Part shown: positions 35,366 to 46,200 of the stretch, in pieces
Numbering within the stretch: position 1 is the stretch's first letter
Layout: each line of letters opens with the position of its first letter
Assembly (NCBI GenBank): GCA_014843695.1
Contig: CM026397.1
Span: 35,933,586-35,997,585, forward strand
Source: Archivesica marissinica
Lineage: Eukaryota; Mollusca; Bivalvia; Venerida; Vesicomyidae
Direction: 5' to 3'
DNA: 64,000 nt
The notes under the pieces: model-generated
What the model saw: the letters and a program-made list of their open reading frames with translations, nothing else
What the model was told of the DNA's origin: nothing
Databases searched by the model: none
Program-made: the position numbers and the translations under genes

Positions 35366-35496
35366 TATATTTGATTTCTGATGTTTTTGAATTTGAACGT
35401 TTTAGTGGTCAGTGTTTACATGTTTATTATTATGTTAATGTGCTATTTGTTTGATTGGTTTACTTGTTCAAATGAGATATCTCGTTAAGTAAATGC

Positions 35497-35529
<33 letters not shown>

Positions 35530-35594
35530 GCTTTCCCACATGAAATAATCGGGTGTCGAATGATTTCATGTGAGAAAGCTATCAAACTATCTTG

Positions 35595-36240
35595 CCGAAT
35601 GTTGGTGCCCCAACCCAGGTGCCAGTGCCTGCCTGAAATACAACCCAGGTGCCAGTGCCTGCCTGAAATACAACCCAGGTGCCAGTGCCTGTCTGAAATA
35701 CAACCCAGTGCCAGTGCATGTCTGAAATACAACCCAGGTGCCAGTGCCTGCCTGAAATACAACCCAGGTGCCAGTGCATGCCTGAAATACAACCCAAGTG
35801 CCGTGCATGCCTGAATACAACCCAGGTGCCAGTGCCGTGCTGTCTGAAATACAACCAGGTGCCAGTGCCTGCCTGAAATACAACCCAGGTGCCAGTGCCT
35901 GCCTGAAATACAACCCAGGTGCCAGTGCCTGCCTGAAATACAACCCATGTGCCAGTGCCTGCCTGAAATACAACCCAGGTGCCAGTGCCTGCCTGAAATA
36001 CAACCCAGGTGCAGTGTCTGCCTGCAATACAACCCAGGTGCCGGTGCCTGCCTGCAATACAACCCAGGTGCCAGTACCTGCCTGCAATACAACCCAGGTG
36101 CCGGTGCCTGCCTGAAATACAACCCAGGTGCCAGTACCTGCCTGCAATACAACCCAGGTGCCGGTGCCTGCCTGAAATACAACTCAGGTGCCAGTGCCTG
36201 CCTGAAATACAACCCAGGTGCCAGTGCCTGCCTGGAATAC
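35595..36240. repeat. 30-bp minisatellite, about 21 units, derived from SINE I
   Basis: The unit is CCAGGTGCCAGTGCCTGCCT plus GAAATACAAC. The right edge continues into a family I SINE tail, whose internal GTGCCTGAAATAC segment resembles the unit. Open frames across it are periodicity artefacts. Confidence 0.95.
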
Positions 36241-36350
36241 TTCTCATTGGAAGGGGATACACGGGGGTCTCTCTCCGCCAATAATAGCTAGATAGTCGAC
36301 ATATGACATAAGCTGTTGGTGTGACTATAAACAACAAAACCAAACAAACG
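36240..36350 (+). mobile_element. SINE family I 3' fragment
   Basis: CTAGATAGTCGACATATGAC, then ATAAGCTGTTGGTGTGACTA, matches the 3' part at 53960-54035. Confidence 0.75.
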
Positions 36351-36509
36351 ATACAGCTGACTTTCTATGATTACATATGTTTGTGCTACTCATACATTTA
36401 CATATAAATGTATCCATCTCGTTTACAAAATGCTTAACTCGGCGTTGTCTGAACTGTGCACCGCTAAGTCCATGCATACTCAATTAATGTATTATATTTA
36501 TATAATATA

Positions 36510-36838
36510 ACACACATTATAATTCATATTTCTTGTAATGCAGAACTTGTATTTGTCAGAACACGCAGCACCAAATTATAATTCATGTTTCTTGTAATGC
36601 AGAACTTGTATTGTCAGAACACGCAGCACCAAATTATAATTCATGTTTCTTGTAATGCAGAACTTGTATTTGTCAGAACACGCAGCACCACATTATAATT
36701 CATGTTTCTTGTAATGCAGAACTTGTATTGTCAGAACACGCAGCACCAAATTATAATTCATGTTTCTTGTAATGCAGAACTTGTATTTGTCAGAACACGC
36801 AGCACCACATTATAATTCATGTTTCTTGTAGCAGTGGC
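36510..36838. repeat. About 59-bp minisatellite, 5 units, in the CARD gene 3' UTR
   Basis: The unit contains TTATAATTCATGTTTCTTGT and TCAGAACACGCAGCACCA. Alternating TATTTG/TATTG variants give a dimeric pattern. The gene-proximal copy overlaps the last codons and stop of the CARD gene. Confidence 0.93.
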
Positions 36839-37249
36839 AGGATATGTTGTGGTGTACATGTGGTGTTGTCTGCTAGTTCATCATGAACGTTCTCATATAT
36901 AGTAATAAGTTCCGCGAGAGAGGGTCGTCTTTCCGCCCGCAAGTGTTCGGCCTCAGTTTGGGATTCCTTTCGACGCTTCATCTCCAGTTTCAACTTTTCG
37001 TTCATAGTTGATAATGGTTTTGATATACCTGTTTTATCGCTTATGCTCGTAGGCATATTTAAACCGGAAGAACGAGTGTCTGTTGGGCTCCGTATGTATT
37101 GCGAAGCTGGTCCGAAAAGGTCGAGATTAACTGCATCAAGTTTTGTATGACGTCTACGTCTGTGTGGTGGGGTCAGCGAACGTTCCAAGTTAACATCTGC
37201 TAATGAACCTCTTCTTATAGGCGGAGGTGAGTCGGTCTCTGGATAGAAT
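36817..37249 (-). CDS. CARD gene exon 7 (C-terminal region, stop)
   Basis: 433 bases from a TTTTAAAG acceptor to TGA at 36819-36817. Encodes SPPPIRRGSLADVNLERS, TPPHRRRRHTK, a long charged helix (NEKLKLEMKRRKESQTEAE) and the terminal ILPLLQET. Proline and basic rich, probably disordered apart from two helices. The stop codon lies inside the first unit of a 3' tandem array. Confidence 0.85.
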
Positions 37250-40200
37250 CTTTAAAAGAAGAATAAAGTATGATATGACTGTATCATCCCAACTGAAATG
37301 CAACCAATGTGCATTATTATATTTTGAGAAATACCATATAGTATGTACATACACGTAACAGACTACATTGTCGTAATATTGTGATCAAACTTCAACTATT
37401 ACCAGGTCCACAGTGGTAGCGCGTTCGCTTCAGGTGCAAAAGGTCTGGAGTTCGAGCCAGGATTCCATCAGGAATGATGTCTCGATAGTTATTAATATAC
37501 AGTGTAAGTTGTAAGAAATTGTTTCGCAATCGAGCTAAAATAAATTTGTATAAACTAAGTTGGCGCGACGTTAATCACCACAAACAACAACAACAACAAC
37601 AACAACATGTTCCGTCATAACTGATGCTACTAACCTGTCGAATTGTTCATATACTCTTTCTATCTCCCTAATCGAGTCGGGTGAATCACGTGTTAGTGAT
37701 GACATTGAAAGTCTAGGGAAAGTAGTATGTCGACGAGAAGGGCTTGTACAGCCCCGATTCTGATCCAATATATGAGTGTTCTCCATAATTAGATCGGAAA
37801 TCTGGCTGTCTTTCCATTCAATTTTCTTTTTCATGTGTACAACTTCTTCTCTGAAAAACAAACAATTATAAAACTCCATGATGTATCATAATGGTTCAAT
37901 CTTCTTATACAGTCCATACTGATCAATATACCACATCCAGATTAGCCAGACCACCCATTCAAATTACTGTTTCAAACGACCACCATTCTGGTCTCTCATC
38001 AAATCGTTATCAATGTAGTTCAACCTGTCACGAGAGAGCATCATATGCTGTCAGCATTTCTTTAGCAATCTCCTTAGCTATTCTTTGCAGATAGGTTTGA
38101 TTATACATTTATTCAGATTTATACAAATTTATTTAGCTCGATTGCGTAACAAGTTCTTACAACTTATATTAATCACTCTCGAGACCTCATTTCTGATGGA
38201 ATCCATCGGCACGAAAGATAGAGAGAAGAGGCAACGTGGAATTTAAATGCCTTGGCACAAGCGTAACGGCTCCAGCGGGGCACGAACTCCGGGCCTTTCG
38301 CACCTGAAGCGAACGCGCTACCACTGCGCTATCATGACTTGCACCTATTGATTATTGACAACTATTTAAATAACTACAAAGTGATAAACAGTTATACTAC
38401 AAGTATGTACAGAAGTATGATGAAAGCAAACCATGTATTGTCGATATGTTATTAAACATATATATATATATATAGTCTACATCCATTATGTCGAATAATC
38501 CGGTTATCTCGTAGTCGGACCAAAGTCCCGTTTCAGACACTATCATGTTACATATAACTGGATCTGTTTATACCGAATTTCGAAAGTATTTTGTTCGGTC
38601 CGACGGAATTCGACATAAACGGATGTAGACTGTAGATATATAAGAGTACTATAATAAGGTAGTATGCATAGCTGATAACGTAAAATAAATAGTACCGCAA
38701 CAGAGCCATCTGTGAGTTTAAATGTTTTAAGTCTGTATGTGCAGGGCTACTGGTCATCTTCGATCTCAACTTTGGACCTCTCACTGAATCCAGTAAATGT
38801 GTCAGTTCATTTGCAATGGACATTGTTCCACGCTCTTGCTTTGCCACGTACTGCTGTACAATCTCGGATAATGTATGTTGCTTATGGCGAGAGGATGTTC
38901 GAAGCAGGTTCAGCACTGTTTCCTTTTCACTTATACTGCTGGAGGTGCTTTCTATATTTATTCTGGCAATTTTAATAAGTTTCCTGACATTTCTCTCCAA
39001 AACAGATATCTTAATATTGTCTGAATCGTCTTCCATATCTTTCTGTTCTGGATCGAGGAACTGGCGCATTGCAATATTAACAGTTTTTACTCGCTCATTG
39101 AACTTATCAAAGCGGTCTCTAAGTTGTATGACAGAACTGTTGTTTGCGGCATTGAAGCGTGTTTGCTTAGCCAACTCGTGTTTGAAACTTATCTGCATCT
39201 CTCCTATGTCATTCTGCAAATTAGTTATTTCATCGTCACGTGATTTAAGCTCCCCCTTCTGTCGCAAACATGCTTCTCTCAGTTGGATCATCTGCAAAAA
39301 TGTTTAACTTTAGAATAGGCACACCGCATGGAAGCAGCATGTACACATCTATAGCTGTCCGATTAGCGCAGTGGTTAGCTCGCTCGCTTCTCAGATGGTA
39401 CGGTGGTTGCCATATCGGACAGGTGGGTTTTCTCCGGGTACTCCGGTTTCCTCCCACACGAATGACCACATTTACGCTTTCATCCGCGCCAACGAGAGTG
39501 ATTAATATAAGTTGTTTGAACTTGCTTCGCAATCGTTGTAAAATAAATAAAGTTTAAACTTAAACATCTATAGTGTAAACATGTATTACCATGGTAGTAG
39601 AATCAGCAGCAATACTAGGGTATTGGGGTTGACGATATTTACAAAACATTTGTGGAAGTCGTGATAGCGCAGTGGATGCGCGTTCGCTTCAGGTGCGAAA
39701 GGTCCGGAGTTCGAACCCCACTGGAGCCGTTACGATTGTGCCCTTAGGCAAGGCATTTAAATTCCACTTTGCCTCTTCTCTCTCCCTCGTGGCGATGGAT
39801 TCCATCAGGAATGAGGTCTCGAGAGTGATTTATATAAGTTGAAATAACTTGTTTCGCAATCGAGCTAAAATAAATTTGTATAAACTAAAACATTCTGGAT
39901 AAAAACAGAACTTGACACATTTATATATGCTTTGTGCATGCTTTCGTGAAAGAACTTAAGCTATGGCTTATACTGAAGAAAGAACTTAAGCTATGGCTTA
40001 TACTGAAGAAAGACACTGCGACGTTGGATTGGTATTTAAATATACTATCCAATAACGGTATTTGGCACAAATATAGATACGAAGTCGGCTCCGGGGATAA
40101 CAAATGGTAAATAATTATCATACCTTTTTTGTTTTTATTTCCAGTTTCACTCTATAATCTTTTTCTGCATCATAATGGATTTTCTTTGCCTCCAATAAGT

Positions 40201-43200
40201 CGGTTCTTTCTTGTCCCGAGGTGAGCCATGCATTAGTAATTGCCCGTTCCTTCACCTGTTTCATGACAATTAATACAAAGATACTTATTATACCTATATA
40301 ATCACAATAAATAGTACCACGCAAAGCTAGTCTGGACGCCATTCAGACTTTAAGATTCTTTATGTCGAATGTTTATTATGAAAATAAGGAAATAAGCAAA
40401 TAAATAAAAACAAGTAAATGTCACAGGAAGAGAACAATATGTAACCAACCCAGGGTTAGAACCCGTCACTTTACGCTGATCTCACAGTCCTTTGGTTTGT
40501 GAGCAATTTGGATGCGTGCATGTAGCGACTTAAATCTATACGATTTGAATTAATATATTCCCAGAGAAGATCGAACATGTTTGCAATGTAATATGAATGT
40601 AATCGAAAATGAATTTCACTTCCTACTGATCTGTCCAAAATACTATAATTTATGTAGAACATTTTTAAGCCATATTTTTGTCATTGTCCGACACTACAAA
40701 CATTCGATCATCTAATGAGCTCTAGAAACCCAAAATTAATTAATAATTTATAAAAATATTTGCATTTCGCTTTTAAAGAAAGAGAACGAACAATTAATAA
40801 ATTCTATGAAATATTAATAGTTTTTGCTTTAAAGATCACCCTGTACTTTTATTTAATAATAGAAAATAAGGTAGAACACAATAGTATTTAAACTTCTCTG
40901 TAAATTGTCTTTGCACTTTACATATATTGTTAATTGTGCTATGCTATGTTATACTATTCTATGCTATGCTATATACTATGCTCTGCTATGCTATGATATG
41001 CTATGTTATTATATGATATGATATGATATGATATGCTATGCTATGATATTATATGCTATGCTCTGTTATTCTGCTATGCTATGCTATGCTATGATATGTC
41101 AATACATGTACTAATAGTATTATGATCCATTTGATTGACACCTGTACCTAGATACAAACAATACTAAGCAGAACATTAAAAATGTAATTTACAAAACTGA
41201 GGCTATCACCACACAACCTAAGGATTGAAACTGGTCGATACTGTAACATCGTATTGATCAAATCGAAATATTATGATTATTATGTAATACAAACAAGGTG
41301 GAAGATGAGTTTCACTTCATGTTTAAGTGGGGGGTGCATAGTACATTATGGAAAATCTATATCAAACGGTTTTATTCTAATCGACCAAGTATGTTCAAAT
41401 TATTGCAATTAGTTCAATGTTACAATATCGTAGAGCTGGTTAACCTTAGCAAATGTATCCAGGAAGCTTTATCCCTTGGTAACTCACTTGTTTAGAATGA
41501 ATGAGATGCCAGTTGGATGCATCCGATATTCTTATACAGTCATGATCATGTTTTACAGTTTCTATCATTCATGACGACATTGTCATTATGTTTCCAAGTA
41601 TGTTCATAATCGTTACATCATTTGTCCATCCTCATCAAGTGATAAATAAGTAATAAAGAATTCTTCTTCCTCTATAGTCCTGATATTATTAAACACACTG
41701 TGGGTGACATGATTTGTGGGGATTTTACCTTGGTTTCTAGATATCTTAGTAGCCTGGTCTTTGTATCATCACTAACATGATTGAATACTTTCGGGAACTT
41801 TCCAAACACTTCTTCTGCGCGCAGTAGTTTTGTCTCCATGTCTGAAATCAAATACGTTACGCTTTGTACAACCGTGTACGGCCGTTGACTTCAAATCACT
41901 TACCTCTCACCGCTGTAAGTTTGAATCCTACTGGTGGTGGTGGGGTGAATTATTCAAGTGTGGAAGCCATCCCGCTGGCTTGTCAGACGGTAGAAGGTTC
42001 TGGGTACCCGTCCGTGCCTGAAATACTTCTTGAAGGGCACCCGGGTGGAGAGGTGTCATGTGACTTAAACTGTTGGTGCGAATTTTAAACCTCTAAAACA
42101 AACAAATAAACAAACACACGCTGTGTTCAAGCAGAATATAACCTTCTCGCCGATGCTTATTTACCATTGACAAACGTTTATTTTAGTATAGCTAACATGG
42201 ACAGTGGCTATGCTGGGTATGCTTACAAACAGTCATACTCTGTGCTGTCCGATTAGCGCAGTGGTTAGCGCGTTCGCTTCTCACCAATGCAACCCGGGTT
42301 CGATTCTCGGACCGGGAAGTATGTGAGATGGTACGGTAGTCGCCGGATCGGACAGGTGGGTTTTCTCCGGGTACTCCGGTTTTCTCCCACACGAATGACC
42401 ACATATACGCTTCCATCTGCGCCAACGAGAGTGATTGGTATAAGTTGTTGGAACTTGCTTCGCAATCGTTGTAGAAGTTTAAACTTTCTGTGCTAATGCA
42501 ATGAAACGTGTATTCCACGGGGCGGTACATACATGTAGTTTTAATGCATACATATTTAGGCTTCAATGGCGGTGGTATAATGAATTTGCTTAGTTTGGAG
42601 TTCCGGCTCACCAATATCTGAGAGCTTACGGACTGATATCTGACCAACAAATGTTCTATCAAGTATTAATTGACACTGACCGCCATTATTAAGCATATAT
42701 ATACACATGTACGTTTTAAATCGAGAATATGTAACTAGTATTATTGGGGTGTTGTTTAAATGTGCTACTAACCCTCCCCATGCAGGTGATCAGCCAACAA
42801 AAGATGACCAGTCATGTATAAAACATGGCGGAACTTCCGGTACGAGTCACCACCACGCAGGCGCAGTGTCTCTAGCAACTTTGTATTCCTTTCAAATTGC
42901 GATTTTCTTGTCTGAAAGCAATGAAAAAAATAAACTCGATATAATTTATATATAGGATCATCTTTCATTTGAAGAAACAGTCCAGCGCCATGAATTCATG
43001 AAACAGTCCAGCGCCATGAATTCATGAAACAGTCCAGCGCCATGAATTCATGAAACAGTCCGGCACCATGAATTCATGAAACAGTCCAGCGCCATGAATT
43101 CATGAAACAGTCCAGCGCCATGAATTCATGAAACAGTCCTGCGCCATGCATTCATGAAACAGTCCGGCGCCATGAATTCATGAAACAGTCCAGCGCCATG

Positions 43201-46200
43201 AATTCCTGAAACAGTCCAGCGTCATGAATTCATGAAACAGTCCAGCGCCATGAATTCATGAAACAGTCCAGCGCCATGAATTCATGAAACAGTCCAGCGC
43301 CATGAATTCATGAAACAGTCAGCGCCATGAATTCATGAAACAGTCCAGCGCCATGAATTCATGAAACAGTCCAGCGCCATGAACTCATGAAACAGTCCAG
43401 CGCCATGAATTCATGAAACAGTCCAGCGCCATGAATTCATGAAACAGTCCAGCGCCATGAATTCATGAAACAGTCCAGCGCCATGAATTCATGAAACAGT
43501 CCAGCGCCATGAATTCCTTCACAACATTGTGGAAGTCGTAATAGCGCAGTGGTAGTGCGCTCGCTTCAAGTGTGAAAGATCCATCCGGAATTCGCACCCA
43601 GCTGTAAACGTTACCATTGTGTCCTTAGACTAGGCACTTAAAATCCACATTGCCTCTTCTCTCTCCCTCATGACAATGGATTCCACCAATGAAAGAGGTA
43701 TCCACAGCGATATATATAGCATAATGGTGTAAAAAAAACAAGAACATTGTATCATGTATTGGCAGATATTATACCAAACCTGAAAACAGACAATACACCG
43801 TTTAAGCTATTTATTTGGGAAGATAGCACTGTGCGCGGCGCTATAGTCACATTAAATATCAACTCTGCTGCAAATTTAAAACTAAACCTTGATATAATAT
43901 AGTATACACTCAACAAAATTCCTAATCGGTCACCTGGTATTTTATAATATGTGGAGCTAATTAATAATCATACAATATAAATATTTTCTTATTGTTATTT
44001 AATGCATTTTATCCGAAATGATTATACAGCAATCATGTGTAACCATCTGTAATAATATCTAACCAATACCATGATATGAATTGATATTATTGGTAACTCA
44101 TCTTTAGAAGATAAAATAGTTCGGTTACAAAAGAGAGCAGCTAGACTAATTCTAGATCAGGACTTTGACACTCCATCGCAATTATTATTCTCCCAACTAA
44201 AATGGATGACCTTTCCAGAACGAGTCATATATCAGAAGACTATACAAATGTATAAAACATTACATGGAGCTGCTCCAGACTATTTAAAATCGTCCTTCTC
44301 TTTTACTTCAGATATACATCCTAGAATTCTTAGATCAACCTCAGAATATCAATTATACACACCAAGACCAAATTGTGAATTATTTCGTAATACATTTGAA
44401 TTTTGAGGATCATCTATTTGGAATTCATTGCATCACCCAGTTCAAAATGCTCCAACTATCCAACAGTTCAAAATTCTCTACTTAAGGTGGAACTATAACA
44501 ATTCAAACTAATCGCGTACTTCTACTGTTATTATAAACGTGTATTGCCATTGCTATATTTATTAGAATCGGAAAATTGCTGTCTTTAAGTTGATTTCATA
44601 CATATTTTGAAGATACCACTACAAGTCAAATATGCACATTGTTAGATAGATCTAGTATCATTAATTGTCTCATTCCCATTTTCTACTCTGCTAGCCAATT
44701 CCATATATCATCATATTCCATTACATATTAAATATAGTTTCTCTATTTTTCAGCTTTTACATTACTATATTATTCCAATGTGCAGTTCTCACTTATAGTG
44801 CTATCTTTTGATTGCATTTGATTGTATATATGTTGAGGGCCTCATGGTAGATTAACTTTTGTTAAATGAGTACTCTCGTTAAATAAGGTCTTTATTATTA
44901 TTATTATTATTATTGTTTATTAGTTTGTTCCAAATACTGTAAAACACCAGGTGACCGATTAGGAATTTTGTTGATTGTATATAATAATTATATATTTCAC
45001 GAAAACAATGTTTCTTTCTCTATTACTATATCATCTACAACTCCAGCTTCTGTACAAGTGTAATATTGCTTAGCCCCTTTCTCTATTACTATATCATCTA
45101 CAACTCCAGCTTCTGTACAAGTGTAATATTGCTTAGCCCCTTTCTCTATTACTATATCATCTACAACTCCAGCTTCTGTACAAGTGTAATATTGCTTAGC
45201 CCCTTTCTCTATTACTATATCATCTACAACTCCAGCTTCTGTACAAGTGTAATATTGCTTAGCCCCTTTCTCTATTACTATATCATCTACAACTCCAGCT
45301 TCTGTACAAGTGTAATATTGCTTAGCCCCTTTCTCTATTACTATATCATCTACAACTCCAGCTTCTGTACAAGTGTAATATTGCTTAGCCCCTTTCTCTA
45401 TTACTATATCATCTACAACTCCAGCTTCTGTACAAGTGTAATATTGCTTAGCCCCTTTCTCTATTACTATATCATCTACAACTCCAGCTTCTGTACAAGT
45501 GTAATATTGCTTAGCCCCTTTCTCTATTACTATATCATCTACAACTCCAGCTTCTGTACACGTGTAATATTGCTTAGCCCCTTTCTCTATTACTATATCA
45601 TCTACAACTCCAGCTTCTGTACAAGTGTAATATTGCTTAGCCCCTTTCTCTATTACTATATCATCTACAACTCCAGCTGTTGTACAAGTGTAATATTGCT
45701 TAGCCCCTTTATAGAATATGTAAGTACAAACAGACGGGTGTGTAGTCCGGTGGTTAACACGTTGGGCTGGTAATCCAGGGATCGCAGGTTCAATCCCCCG
45801 ATTGATCCTAATAAAATTAACAGTCTTTCAGATGGGACATTAAACCGAGGTCTCGCGTCGGTGCTGTATACCGTGCACGTAAAAAAACAGAGGAGACTTT
45901 CTGTATTATTGCACTATCCTCCAAAAATCTAAAATGACTAATCTTTTCAGGAGGCGTCACTCATATGGGCAACCGGCAGCGACGATAAATAAACGTAAAA
46001 CACATACATATCAAACAATGTCCGCCAAGCTTTCTTATTTTAAAAATGTTACTCACATGTGACTTCCGTGGAGATGGATTTATATGAAGGTTTTCGAAAG
46101 CATGTTTCCACGCCCATTGCAACTATTATATGTGTTTGTATTTTATTTTATTAATATATACTACATGTACTTACACTATATTCAACATATTGTAATACTA

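Larger units (their letters stand above)
35028..35540 (+). mobile_element. LINE 3' end, with SINE A inserted
   Basis: PSITTDILQASLWNSLPYHI at 35037-35096 is the C-terminus of a LINE ORF2 and ends at a TAA near 35130. A 3' UTR tail resembling that at 44820-44915 ends in (ATT)n at 35500-35530. A family A SINE fragment sits between them. It begins immediately after the cGAS-like stop codon. Confidence 0.78.

Noticed and set aside
35460..36343. Overlapping 186-273-codon frames with Gly/Trp-rich repeats
   Set aside because: 30-bp SINE-derived array; open on both strands because of its periodicity.
38712..39307. 163- and 87-codon plus-strand frames
   Set aside because: Shadows of CARD gene exon 5 on the minus strand.
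45066..45773. 235-codon frame with perfect 21-residue hydrophobic repeats
   Set aside because: 63-bp minisatellite inside a CARD gene intron; the repeats are identical at DNA level, with no sign of codon-level constraint.
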